Of a DNA stretch of 64,000 nt, positions 41,933-50,425 are shown one piece after another. The notes under the pieces are model-generated. The model saw only the letters and a list, made by a program, of their open reading frames with translations, was not told the origin of the DNA and ran no database searches. Made by a program: the position numbers and the translations under genes. The stretch comes from Mumia sp. Pv4-285 (GTDB taxonomy: Bacteria; Actinomycetota; Actinomycetes; Propionibacteriales; Nocardioidaceae). The stretch lies in contig NZ_CP162023.1 of the NCBI RefSeq assembly GCF_041320275.1, forward strand, positions 1,736,001-1,800,000. The letters run 5' to 3'. Every line of letters begins with the position of its first letter. The stretch's first letter is position 1.

Positions 41933-42379
41933 ATGTCGGCCGACCGCGTCAACGTCTCGCCCTCGGCGCAGCGCCTCTCGGTGGACCTGCGCGTGATCTT
42001 CGGCCGCCTCCGGCGCAAGCTCCTCGAGGTCACCGACTCCGACGACCTGACGCCGTCGCAGGCGTCGGTGCTGGCCCGCATCGGCAAGGGCGAGGCCGTC
42101 ACCGCCAGCGGTCTCGCGGCGGTCGAGCGCGTACGCCCGCAGTCGATGGCCACGCTCCTCGGATCCCTCGCCCGCCAGGGACTCGTCGTCCGCACCGCCG
42201 ACCCCACCGACGGCCGCCGTCAGATCGTCGGGCTCACCGACGACGGCCGGCGCCGCGTCGAGGGCGGTCGGGCCGCGCGTGAGGCCTGGCTGCCCCAGCT
42301 GATCGAGGACCGGTTCACCGAGGAGGAGCGGCAGACCTTGCTCGAGGCGATCGCGCTGCTCGACCGGTTGGCGCAGTGA
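41933..42379 (+). CDS. MarR-family transcriptional regulator
   Basis: A 148-residue winged-helix regulator. The DNA-binding part reads LTPSQASVLARIGKGEAVTA and GLAAVERVRPQSMATLLGSL followed by LVVRTADPTDGRRQIVGLTD, the wing. It precedes a drug-type MFS transporter and overlaps it by 4 nt (GTGA), which implies that ligand binding derepresses export. TAGACT ends 6 nt before the ATG (leaderless) inside a palindrome that is probably its own operator. Confidence 0.92.
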   Translation: MSADRVNVSPSAQRLSVDLRVIFGRLRRKLLEVTDSDDLTPSQASVLARIGKGEAVTASGLAAVERVRPQSMATLLGSLARQGLVVRTADPTDGRRQIVGLTDDGRRRVEGGRAAREAWLPQLIEDRFTEEERQTLLEAIALLDRLAQ

Positions 42380-43818
42380 CGACCGTCACCGAGAAGCCGG
42401 CCGCGTTCGACCGGCGGCTGCTCGCGCCGATCATGATCGGGTCCGTCCTGAACCCGATCAACACCTCGATCATCGCGGTGGCGATGGTGCCGATCGCCAC
42501 GGCGTTCGGCGCTCCCGCGTCGAGCACGATCTGGCTGGTCTCCGCGCTCTATCTGGCCACCGCCGTCGGGCAGCCGCTCGCCGGCCGGCTGGTCGACACG
42601 TACGGCCCCCGGCCGGTGTACCTCGCCGGCGCAGTCCTCACCGCGAGTGCCGGGCTCGTGGGGACGTTCGCGCCGAGCCTCGGCGTCCTGGTCGCCGCCC
42701 GCGTGATCCTCGGGCTGGGGACCTGCGCGGCGTACCCGGCAGCCATGTCGCTCGTGCGCAGCGAGGGTGACCGGACGGGACGGCACGCGCCCGGTGCGGT
42801 GCTCACGATGCTCGCCGTGACGACGCAGACCGTCGCAGTCGCGGGTCCCGCGCTCGGCGGCCTGCTCATCGACCTGGGGAGCTGGCGGGCGACGTACGCG
42901 ATCAACATCCCGCTCGCCGCGGCCTGCCTCGTGCTCGGCGCCGTCTACCTGCCGCGCCGCGCACCCGAGGCGCGGGCGGTGCCACGTTCGCTCGACGTGG
43001 TGGGCATCGCGCTGTTCGCCGTGGCCCTCCTCGGCCTCATGATCTTCCTGACCGTCCCGCGCGTCGCGCTCGTGTGGCTTCCCGTCGTGGCGGTCCTGGC
43101 CGGCGTCGCGTTCGCGGTCCGCGAGCTGCGCTGCGCCGACCCGTTCATCGACGTGCGGGTGCTGGCCGGCAACCGGCCGCTGCTGGCGACGTACCTGCGC
43201 AGCCTCGCCGGCTACACCGTGTCGTACGCCTACGTCTACGGCTTCGTGCAGTGGTTGCAGGAGGGTCGGGGACTGAGCCCGTCCCAGGCGGGGCTGCTGC
43301 TCCTCCCGACGTTCGTCACCGGCGTCCTCGTCTCGCTGGTCACCGGCCGTCGGCCCCAGATCCGGGGGAAGCTCGTGGTGGGCGCCGTCGCGCAGATCGC
43401 CGTCAGCGCAGCGATCCTCCTGATCGTCCGTGGCGACACCCCGGTGGCCGTCCTCGTCGCGATCGCCGTCGTCGCGGGGCTCCCCCAGGGGCTCGTGAGC
43501 CTGGCCAACCAGAACGCGCTGTACGCCCAGGCGGACCCGACGCGCATGGGGTCGTCGGCAGGCCTCCTCCGGACTTTCGGCTACCTCGGAGCCATCGTCG
43601 CCGCAGTGGCGACGGGCCAGCTGTTCGGTGAGCGCGCGAGCACCACGGGAGTCCACGAGCTCGCCGTCTTCATGCTCGGAGCGGCGACGGTGTTCCTCGT
43701 GCTGACGGTGCTCGACCGGTCGTTGGGACGGGTCGGCCGCTCGGACCGGGACGACGTCAGCGAGCGGGGCGGCCGAGGAGGCCCCGGCGGTCGGCCCAGA
43801 TCTCGAACAGCAGCGTGA
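42376..43818 (+). CDS. MFS transporter, DHA2-like drug/multidrug exporter
   Basis: A 480-residue polytopic protein with twelve to fourteen helices. PIMIGSVLNPINTSIIAVAM is helix 1, and the motif RLVDTYGPRPVYLAG (loop 2-3, GxLaDrxGrkxxl) marks the family. The C-terminal 30 residues are hydrophilic and Gly/Arg-rich (GGRGGPGGRPRSRTAA), and this tail overlaps the convergent DUF3817 gene by 62 bp, so it may be a weakly selected extension. Operon with marR; substrate unknown. Confidence 0.9.
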   Translation: MTTVTEKPAAFDRRLLAPIMIGSVLNPINTSIIAVAMVPIATAFGAPASSTIWLVSALYLATAVGQPLAGRLVDTYGPRPVYLAGAVLTASAGLVGTFAPSLGVLVAARVILGLGTCAAYPAAMSLVRSEGDRTGRHAPGAVLTMLAVTTQTVAVAGPALGGLLIDLGSWRATYAINIPLAAACLVLGAVYLPRRAPEARAVPRSLDVVGIALFAVALLGLMIFLTVPRVALVWLPVVAVLAGVAFAVRELRCADPFIDVRVLAGNRPLLATYLRSLAGYTVSYAYVYGFVQWLQEGRGLSPSQAGLLLLPTFVTGVLVSLVTGRRPQIRGKLVVGAVAQIAVSAAILLIVRGDTPVAVLVAIAVVAGLPQGLVSLANQNALYAQADPTRMGSSAGLLRTFGYLGAIVAAVATGQLFGERASTTGVHELAVFMLGAATVFLVLTVLDRSLGRVGRSDRDDVSERGGRGGPGGRPRSRTAA

Positions 43819-44098
43819 AGAACGGCGGGATGCTCGAGGCCAGCGCGGCGACGGCGACCTTGAAGGACCAGCCGAAGGTGCGCCACGCCACGAGGCACAT
43901 GACCACGTAGAGCATGAAGACGCCGCCGTGGATGGGGCCGAAGACCTTCACCCCGACCTCGGTCGTCTCGAGGACCCACTTGAAGAACATGCCGATCAGC
44001 AGGCCAGCCCACGACACCGCCTCGGCGAAGGCGACGACGCGGAACGCCGTACGGGTGCGAGGGTGGGCGGTCTGCGGAGGCGTGGCGATCGTGGTCAC
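43757..44098 (-). CDS. DUF3817 family small membrane protein
   Basis: A 113-residue protein with three helices: FRVVAFAEAVSWAGLLIGMF, the conserved VFGPIHGGVFMLYVVMCLVA and VAVAALASSIPPFFTLLFEI. The GPIHG motif is a mark of DUF3817. Function unknown. TACGTT on the minus strand (44111-44106) ends 7 nt before the GTG at 44098: leaderless; the longer frame from 44137 is therefore not used. Confidence 0.88.
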   Translation of the reverse strand: MTTIATPPQTAHPRTRTAFRVVAFAEAVSWAGLLIGMFFKWVLETTEVGVKVFGPIHGGVFMLYVVMCLVAWRTFGWSFKVAVAALASSIPPFFTLLFEIWADRRGLLGRPAR

Positions 44099-44177
44099 GG
44101 CATAGAACGTACCTGGCGGCCCGTCGCCGCCACGCACCGGCTACGACAATGCGTCGTAGATCACGGTGGGCCGCGAG

Positions 44178-45026
44178 TCAGGGCAGCGTCAGGATCTCTG
44201 CGCCGGTCTCGGTCACCAGCAGCGTGTGCTCGAACTGCGCCGTCCTGGCCTTGTCCTTCGTCGTCGCCGTCCAGCCGTCGTCCCACATGTCCCACTCGAT
44301 CGAGCCGAGCGTGAGCATCGGCTCGATCGTGAAGGTCATGCCCGGCTTGATCACCGTGTCGTAGCGCGGGTCGTCGTAGTGCGGCACGATCAGGCCGTCG
44401 TGGAAGGCGGGGCCGACCCCGTGCCCGGTGAAGTCGCGCACGACCCCGTAGCCGAAGCGCTTCGCGTACGACTCGATGACACGGCCCACCACGTTGATCT
44501 GCCGGCCCGGTCTCACCGCGCGGATCGCCCGCGCCAGCGACTCCTCCGTACGCTCGACGAGCAGCCGCGACTCCTCGTCGACGTCGCCGACCAGGTAGGT
44601 CTTGTTGGTGTCGCCGTGCACGCCGCCGATGTAGGCGGTGATGTCGATGTTGACGATGTCGCCGTCCTCGAGCGGACGCGAGTCGGGGATGCCGTGGCAG
44701 ATCACCTCGTTGACGCTGGAGCACAGCGACTTCGGGTAGCCGCGGTAGCCGAGCGTCGACGGGTACGCGCCGTGGTCGACGATGAACGCGTGACCGATCG
44801 CGTCGAGCTCATCGGTGGTGACGCCGGGAGCGATCGCGGCTTCGACCGCGTCGAGCGCCTGCGCGGCGATCCGTCCGGCCACGCGCATCGCGGCGATCGT
44901 CTCGGCGCTGCGGACCTCCGGTCCGTCGTACGGCGTCGGTGCGGCCTTGCCGACGTACTCGGGGACGTCGACAGAGGCCGGGACGCTGCGGCGCGGGGAC
45001 TGGGTGTGGGAGGTCAGCACGGTCAC
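44178..45026 (-). CDS. map: Methionine aminopeptidase, MapB type
   Basis: A 282-residue type I methionine aminopeptidase that removes the initiator Met. The N-terminal extension ([17 protein letters not shown]) is that of actinobacterial MapB. The five metal ligands are present: Asp in [11 protein letters not shown], Asp in VHGDTNKTY, His in [11 protein letters not shown], Glu in [10 protein letters not shown] and Glu in [15 protein letters not shown] on the minus strand (45038-45033) ends 6 nt before the GTG at 45026 (leaderless), which excludes the longer frame. Confidence 0.96.
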   Translation of the reverse strand: MTVLTSHTQSPRRSVPASVDVPEYVGKAAPTPYDGPEVRSAETIAAMRVAGRIAAQALDAVEAAIAPGVTTDELDAIGHAFIVDHGAYPSTLGYRGYPKSLCSSVNEVICHGIPDSRPLEDGDIVNIDITAYIGGVHGDTNKTYLVGDVDEESRLLVERTEESLARAIRAVRPGRQINVVGRVIESYAKRFGYGVVRDFTGHGVGPAFHDGLIVPHYDDPRYDTVIKPGMTFTIEPMLTLGSIEWDMWDDGWTATTKDKARTAQFEHTLLVTETGAEILTLP

Positions 45027-45105
45027 GGATCGAGTGTAGGTGGGACGCTGCGGCGCGGTCGGCACGTGTCGTCGCGCTCGGGCAGGATGGGAGCAGGAGG
45101 TCGAG

Positions 45106-45312
45106 ATGGCGGACGGCAAGTTCTACTACTGCATCAAGCACCACGCGGTCGAGGGTGAGGAGGGCTGCAAGGCGATCGATCGCCTCGGCCCGTACGACAC
45201 GCGCGAGGAGGCCGAGCGCGCGCTCGAGCTCGCTCAGGAGCGCAACGAGCAGTGGGACAACGATCCCGACTGGAACGACGACGGGTCGAGGGGCGGCGCC
45301 CCCGGGAGCTGA
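45106..45312 (+). CDS. Small acidic SPOR-like protein of unknown function
   Basis: A 68-residue protein. [20 protein letters not shown] is followed by [20 protein letters not shown], a pattern like one repeat of SPOR/TPR-like peptidoglycan-binding domains (GPYxxxxxAexal), then an acidic Asn/Asp-rich tail. AGGAGG sits 6-8 nt before the ATG, and it lies between map and the thioesterase, divergent from map. Similar short proteins exist near map in related genomes; no function is known. Confidence 0.78.
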   Translation: MADGKFYYCIKHHAVEGEEGCKAIDRLGPYDTREEAERALELAQERNEQWDNDPDWNDDGSRGGAPGS

Positions 45313-45376
45313 TCCCGCGCGCAGACCTGTCGGTCCTCGACGCCATGATGGTGGCCGGTCGATCCGAGGAGTCTCC

Positions 45377-46189
45377 ATGTCCGTCGTGCCCAGGCCCTAT
45401 GCCGACGTCAGCGCCGTGCACCGCTCAGCCGACGGCGCGTACGAGGCGGTGGTCGATGCCGACTGGAGCGTCGGGACGAAGCCCAACGGCGGCTACCTGC
45501 TGACGATGCTCGGTCGCGCCGCGGTCGCGAGCGCCGGCCACGCCCACGTCGTGACGACCTCGGCGCACTACCTGCACTCCCCGGACGCGGGGCCGGTCGA
45601 GATCGAGACGGCGGTCCTGCGCAAGGGGCGCAGCGCCGACCACGTCCGCGCGACGATGCTGCAGGACGGACGCGCGTGCGTCGAGGCGGTCTTCATGATC
45701 GGCACGCTCGAGGCAGGCACGGCGCCGCGGTGGGACGCCGGCGTCCCCGCCCGGCCGTCGGCCTCGCGCGCAGACGGCATCCGCGTGCCCGGCCAGAGCC
45801 CGACCGGACTCCGGGTCCCCGTGATGGACCAGGTCGACCTGCGGCTCGAGCCGGCCACCGCCTCGTTCGCGCTCGGACGGCCCAGCGGCTCCGGAGAGCT
45901 CCGGGGCTGGCTCGCTTTCCTCGACGGCGCCGACTTCGATCCGCTGTCGCTGCTGTACGCGGTCGACGCGTTCCCTCCGGCGACGATGGAGATCAAGCCC
46001 ACGGGCTGGGTCCCGACGCTGGAGATGACGGTCTACGTCCGTGCCCTTCCCGAGCCCGGTCCGCTCACGATCCTGCACCGCGCCCAGCTCGTCGAGGCCG
46101 ACCGCGTGGACGAGACCACGACCGTCTGGGACAGCGCCGACCGCCTCGTCGCACAGGCGACGCAGCTCGCAGGCGTCCGGCTCGGCTGA
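45377..46189 (+). CDS. Acyl-CoA thioesterase family protein (TesB-like double hotdog)
   Basis: A 270-residue protein with two hotdog halves. The N-terminal one reads WSVGTKPNGGYLLTMLGRAA and SAHYLHSPDAGPVEIETAVL; the second ends PTGWVPTLEMTVYVRALPEP. The thioesterase II (4HBT_3) family hydrolyses acyl-CoA; the catalytic Asp/Thr/Gln triad cannot be placed without an alignment. CGAGGAG lies 6 nt before the ATG. The small protein gene precedes it by 64 nt. Confidence 0.85.
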   Translation: MSVVPRPYADVSAVHRSADGAYEAVVDADWSVGTKPNGGYLLTMLGRAAVASAGHAHVVTTSAHYLHSPDAGPVEIETAVLRKGRSADHVRATMLQDGRACVEAVFMIGTLEAGTAPRWDAGVPARPSASRADGIRVPGQSPTGLRVPVMDQVDLRLEPATASFALGRPSGSGELRGWLAFLDGADFDPLSLLYAVDAFPPATMEIKPTGWVPTLEMTVYVRALPEPGPLTILHRAQLVEADRVDETTTVWDSADRLVAQATQLAGVRLG

Positions 46190-46218
46190 GGCCGGCGCTG
46201 CCCCCTGACAGCCGTCGG

Positions 46219-47124
46219 CTAGAAGGTGTGCTCCTCGCCCGGGAACGCGCCGCTCTCGACGTCGGACACGTACGCCCGTGCGGCGTCCAGCATCGTGTTC
46301 CGCAGGTCGGCGTACTTCTTCACGAAACGGGGGAGCCGTCCTCCGTTGAGGCCCATCATGTCCTGCCAGACGAGGACCTGGGCGTCGGTCTCGACACCGG
46401 CGCCGATGCCCACGGTCGAGATCTCCAGGCGCTTGGTGATCTCGGCTGCGACGTCGCCCGGCACCATCTCCATCACGACCGCGAACGCGCCGGCCTCCTG
46501 CACGGCGAGCGCGTCGTCGATCGTCTTCTGCGCCGCGTCGCCGCGTCCCTGCACGCGGTAGCCGCCGAGTGCATGCTCCGACTGCGGGGTGAACCCGATG
46601 TGCGCGCAGACCGGCACGCCTCCCTGGACGAGCCGGCGGATCTGCGGGGCCATCTCGGCGCCGCCCTCGAGCTTGACCCCGTGGGCGTGGCCCTCCTTCA
46701 TGAAGCGCACTGCCGTGTCGTACGCCTGCTCCGGGGAGCCCTGGTACGACCCGAACGGCAGGTCGGCGAGCACGAACGCGTGCGGCGCGGACCGGGAGAC
46801 GGCACGCACGAGCGGCATCAGCTCGTCGACGGTGACCGGCAGCGAAGACTCGTAGCCGTAGACGTTGTTGGCGGCGGAGTCACCGACCAGCAGGACGTGG
46901 ACGCCCGCCTCGTCGAAGATCTGAGCGGCGTACTGGTCGTACGCGGTGAGCATCGTCCACTTCTCGCCGCGCGCCTTCATCTGGGCGAGCGTGTGGGTGC
47001 GGACGCGCTTGCGCGCCGCGGGAGCGGTCGCTGCGTCCGGTGAAGCGGGTCGGGAGCCGGTGCCGTACGGGGCGGGCTCCTCCGGCGTGCTGCCACCTGG
47101 GGTGGCGGAGGGGTTCTCGGACAT
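46219..47124 (-). CDS. panB: 3-methyl-2-oxobutanoate hydroxymethyltransferase
   Basis: A 301-residue PanB, which adds a hydroxymethyl group from 5,10-methylenetetrahydrofolate to alpha-ketoisovalerate to make ketopantoate for Co[32 protein letters not shown] (metal ligand Asp) and [17 protein letters not shown] (catalytic Glu) are intact. A low-complexity N-terminal extension (about 40 residues, Pro/Ala-rich) is usual in actinobacteria. The ATG at 47124 has GAAGG 6 nt upstream; a TTG at 47130 is possible. nadE lies upstream in the same direction. Confidence 0.95.
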   Translation of the reverse strand: MSENPSATPGGSTPEEPAPYGTGSRPASPDAATAPAARKRVRTHTLAQMKARGEKWTMLTAYDQYAAQIFDEAGVHVLLVGDSAANNVYGYESSLPVTVDELMPLVRAVSRSAPHAFVLADLPFGSYQGSPEQAYDTAVRFMKEGHAHGVKLEGGAEMAPQIRRLVQGGVPVCAHIGFTPQSEHALGGYRVQGRGDAAQKTIDDALAVQEAGAFAVVMEMVPGDVAAEITKRLEISTVGIGAGVETDAQVLVWQDMMGLNGGRLPRFVKKYADLRNTMLDAARAYVSDVESGAFPGEEHTF

Positions 47125-47254
47125 GGTCAACCTTCGTTCTCGCAGCTCCCCGATGGAGTCCGCGGACGTCTTCAGGGTGCCACGGAGCGACCGGCGCGAC
47201 GAGACCTCGAGAGCCCGCTCGTCGTGTGTGATGCGTTACACGGAGGTGAACGGC

Positions 47255-49012
47255 TCAGTCGGCGAGGTGCTCGCGCCACCGGTGCGTGATCGGGACGCGG
47301 CGGTCGCGGCCGAAGTTGCGGCGGGTGACCTTCGGGCCCGGCGGGTACTGGCGCCGCTTGTACTCGGCGCGGTCGACCAGCGTCACGACGCGCTCGACCA
47401 GCGCGGCGTCGTACCCCTCGGCCACCACCGCCGCGGCGGACAGGTCGCGCTCGACGTACGCGTCGAGGATCCCGTCGAGGATCTCGTACGGCGGGAGCGA
47501 GTCGGTGTCGAGCTGACCCGGGCGCAGCTCGGCGGACGGCGGCTTGCTGATCGCGTTCTCGGGGATCGGCGGCTGCTCGCCACGGGCCTCGGCGTAGGCG
47601 TTGCGCCACCGGGCGAGCTCCCACACGAGGGTCTTGCGGACGTCCTTGATCGGGGCGTAGCCGCCGACCGCGTCTCCGTAGATGGTCGAGTAGCCCGTCG
47701 CGACCTCGGACTTGTTGCCGCAGGCGAGGACGAGGTGGCCCTCCTGGTTCGACAGGCCCATCCAGACGACGGCGCGGACGCGAGCCTGGAGGTTCTCCTC
47801 AGCGAGGCCGGTCAGTCCGAGGGCTCCCTGGAACGCGTCGACCATCGGGGCGATCGGGACCGTCCGCAGGTCGAGGCCCGTTCGTCGGGCGAGCTCGGCC
47901 GCGTCCGAACGCGAGTGCTCTGTGGAGTACTCGCTGGGGTTGGAGACACCGAAGACGCGGTCCGGACCGAGCGCGTCCACGGCGATCGCGCCGCACAGGG
48001 TGGAGTCGATCCCGCCGGACAGGCCGAGCAGCACCGAGCGGAACCCGTTCTTGTCGACGTAGTCGCGCAGGCCCGTCACGAGCGCACGGTAGATCTCCTC
48101 GAGGTCGTCGAGCCGCGGCAGGATCGGCGGCGTCACCGGGGCGTACGGGGCGACGGGCTCGCTCGAGACCACCGTGCGCTCGACCCGCAGCCCGACGAAG
48201 CGGGTGTCGGAAGGCGGCATGAGGCGGCGCGCTGCAGGAAGGTCGAGGTCGACGACCAGGAGCTCCTCGACGAACTGCGCCGTGCGGGCGACGAGGTTGC
48301 CCGCGGCGTCGACCATGAGCGAGTCACCGTCGAAGACCAGCTCGTCCTGACCACCGACCAGGTTGACGTAGGCCAACGCCACCTCGCCCTCGACCGCGCG
48401 ACGGCTGCAGAGGTCGAGCCGGACGTCGTCCTTGTTGGCCTCGTACGGCGAGCCGTTGGGGACGACGAGCAGCCCGGCGCCCGCGGCGCGTACCGCCGAG
48501 GCGATGCCGTCTCGCCACAGGTCCTCGCAGATCACGGTCGCGACGTCGACGCCGTGGACCTCGACGACGTGCAGGACGTCGCCCGCGACGAAGTTGCGGA
48601 TCTCGTCGCCGACACCGTAGTTCCAGAGGTGGATCTTGGCCTGACGCGCGACGATCATGCCGCCGTGCATGACGGCGACGGCGTTCTGCGGGGCGTTCTT
48701 GGGGATGCCGGGGCCCTCGATCACGCCGTCGGCCTGGTCGAGGAAGCCGACGATGGCCACGAGGTCGCCCAGGCCTTCGTCGGCGAGCCGCGCGGCGACC
48801 TCCTCGGCCTTCGCGCGAGACGCGGCGATCATGGACGCGCGCATCGCGAGGTCCTCGAGCGGATAGCCCGTGAGGACCATCTCGGGGAACACGACGAGGT
48901 GCGCACCCGCCTCGGACGCCTCGCGGCACCGGCTGAGCACGAGCTCGGCGTTGAAGTCGAGGTCTCCGACGCGGGCATTGACCTGGGCGAGAGCGACACG
49001 CAGCTGAGGCAC
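47255..49012 (-). CDS. nadE: NAD+ synthase, glutamine-hydrolysing
   Basis: A 585-residue two-domain NadE that amidates deaminoNAD+ to NAD+. The N-terminal nitrilase-like glutaminase domain has Glu44 in VFPEMVLTGYP, Lys in ARQAKIHLWNYG and the catalytic Cys near 157 in VATVICEDLWRDG. The ATP-pyrophosphatase domain begins with GLSGGIDSTLCGAIAVDALG (about 326-345). The gene is leaderless: TAGGCT on the minus strand (49025-49020) ends 7 nt before the GTG. Confidence 0.96.
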   Translation of the reverse strand: MPQLRVALAQVNARVGDLDFNAELVLSRCREASEAGAHLVVFPEMVLTGYPLEDLAMRASMIAASRAKAEEVAARLADEGLGDLVAIVGFLDQADGVIEGPGIPKNAPQNAVAVMHGGMIVARQAKIHLWNYGVGDEIRNFVAGDVLHVVEVHGVDVATVICEDLWRDGIASAVRAAGAGLLVVPNGSPYEANKDDVRLDLCSRRAVEGEVALAYVNLVGGQDELVFDGDSLMVDAAGNLVARTAQFVEELLVVDLDLPAARRLMPPSDTRFVGLRVERTVVSSEPVAPYAPVTPPILPRLDDLEEIYRALVTGLRDYVDKNGFRSVLLGLSGGIDSTLCGAIAVDALGPDRVFGVSNPSEYSTEHSRSDAAELARRTGLDLRTVPIAPMVDAFQGALGLTGLAEENLQARVRAVVWMGLSNQEGHLVLACGNKSEVATGYSTIYGDAVGGYAPIKDVRKTLVWELARWRNAYAEARGEQPPIPENAISKPPSAELRPGQLDTDSLPPYEILDGILDAYVERDLSAAAVVAEGYDAALVERVVTLVDRAEYKRRQYPPGPKVTRRNFGRDRRVPITHRWREHLAD

Positions 49013-49085
49013 GTCCCCGAGCCTAGCGGCGGGAGCCGCGGACCCGGTTCACCCGCCGGTCACGAATCACGGGCACACTAGGCCC

Positions 49086-50423
49086 ATGGGTAAGCAGGAA
49101 GACTTCGTGCTGCGCGCGCTCGAAGAGCGTGACGTCCGCTTCGTACGGCTGTGGTTCACCGATGTTCTCGGGCATCTGAAGTCCGTCGCGGTGGCGCCGG
49201 CAGAGCTCGAGGGCGCCTTCGACGAGGGCATCGGGTTCGACGGGTCGGCGATCGAGGGCTTCGCCCGCGTCCACGAGGCCGACATGCTCGCGAAGCCGGA
49301 CCCGTCGACGTTCCAGATCCTGCCGTGGCGCGGCGAGACGCCGGCGACCGCGCGCATGTTCTGCGACATCCAGCTCCCCGACGGCAGCCCGTCGTACGCC
49401 GACCCGCGGTTCGTCCTCAAGCGGACGCTCGCCAAGGCGGCGGAGATGGGCTTCACCTTCTACACGCACCCCGAGGTCGAGTTCTTCCTCTTCAAGGGCA
49501 AGCCGGCGCCCGGCGAGCGGCCGGTCCCGGTGGACGACTCGGGCTACTTCGACCACACCGCGCAGGGTGGCGGCCAGGACTTCCGGCGCGAGGTCATCAC
49601 GATGCTCGAGGCGATGGGCATCTCGGTGGAGTACAGCCACCACGAGGGCGGCCCCGGCCAGCAGGAGATCGACCTGCGCTACGCCGACGCGCTCACCACG
49701 GCCGACAACATCATGACGTTCCGTACGGTCGTCCGCGAGGTCGCACTGTCCCAGGGCCTGTGGGCGAGCTTCATGCCGAAGCCGTTCACCGACCACCCGG
49801 GATCGGGCATGCACACCCACATGAGCCTCTTCGAGGGTGACGAGAACGCCTTCTACGAGGCGGGCGCCGAGTACCAGCTCTCGCGGACCGGCCGTTCGTT
49901 CATCGCCGGCATCCTCCAGCACACCTCGGAGATCACCGCGATCACGAACCAGTGGGTCAACTCGTACAAGCGCCTGATCTTCGGCGGCGAGGCGCCGTCG
50001 TACGTGTGCTGGGGCCACAACAACCGATCCGCGCTCGTCCGGGTGCCGATGTACAAGCCGCACAAGGGCGGCTCGGCGCGCATCGAGCACCGCGCGATCG
50101 ACTCCGGCTGCAACCCGTACCTCGCCTTCGCGATGGTGCTCGCGGCCGGGCTCAAGGGGATCGAGGAGGGCTACGAGCTGCCGCCGGAGGCCGAGGACGA
50201 CGTGTGGGGCCTCACCGAGGCCGAACGTCGTGCGCTCGGCATCGCGCCGCTGCCGCGCAACCTCGACGAGGCGATCCGCGAGATGGAGAGCAGCGAGCTG
50301 GTCGCCGAGACGCTGGGAGAGCACGTCTACGACTTCTTCCTGCGCAACAAACGCGCGGAGTGGCACGACTACCGCACGCAGGTGACGCAGTTCGAGATCG
50401 ACCGGCTGGTCACGCGGGTCTGA
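49086..50423 (+). CDS. glnA2: Glutamine synthetase, GlnA2 type
   Basis: A 445-residue class I glutamine synthetase. The ATP/substrate motifs FDGSAIEGFARVHEADM, FYTHPEVEFFLF, GPGQQEIDLRYADALT and KPHKGGSARIEHRAIDSGCN are complete. The C-terminal region (KGIEEGYELPPEAEDDVWGL) is that of GlnA2 (Rv2222c), which lacks the NLYxLP adenylylation loop of GlnA1, so GlnE control is unlikely. Some GlnA2-group proteins act on gamma-glutamyl compounds or polyamines. It leads an operon with glnE, 2 nt apart. Confidence 0.93.
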   Translation: MGKQEDFVLRALEERDVRFVRLWFTDVLGHLKSVAVAPAELEGAFDEGIGFDGSAIEGFARVHEADMLAKPDPSTFQILPWRGETPATARMFCDIQLPDGSPSYADPRFVLKRTLAKAAEMGFTFYTHPEVEFFLFKGKPAPGERPVPVDDSGYFDHTAQGGGQDFRREVITMLEAMGISVEYSHHEGGPGQQEIDLRYADALTTADNIMTFRTVVREVALSQGLWASFMPKPFTDHPGSGMHTHMSLFEGDENAFYEAGAEYQLSRTGRSFIAGILQHTSEITAITNQWVNSYKRLIFGGEAPSYVCWGHNNRSALVRVPMYKPHKGGSARIEHRAIDSGCNPYLAFAMVLAAGLKGIEEGYELPPEAEDDVWGLTEAERRALGIAPLPRNLDEAIREMESSELVAETLGEHVYDFFLRNKRAEWHDYRTQVTQFEIDRLVTRV

Positions 50424-50425
50424 GC

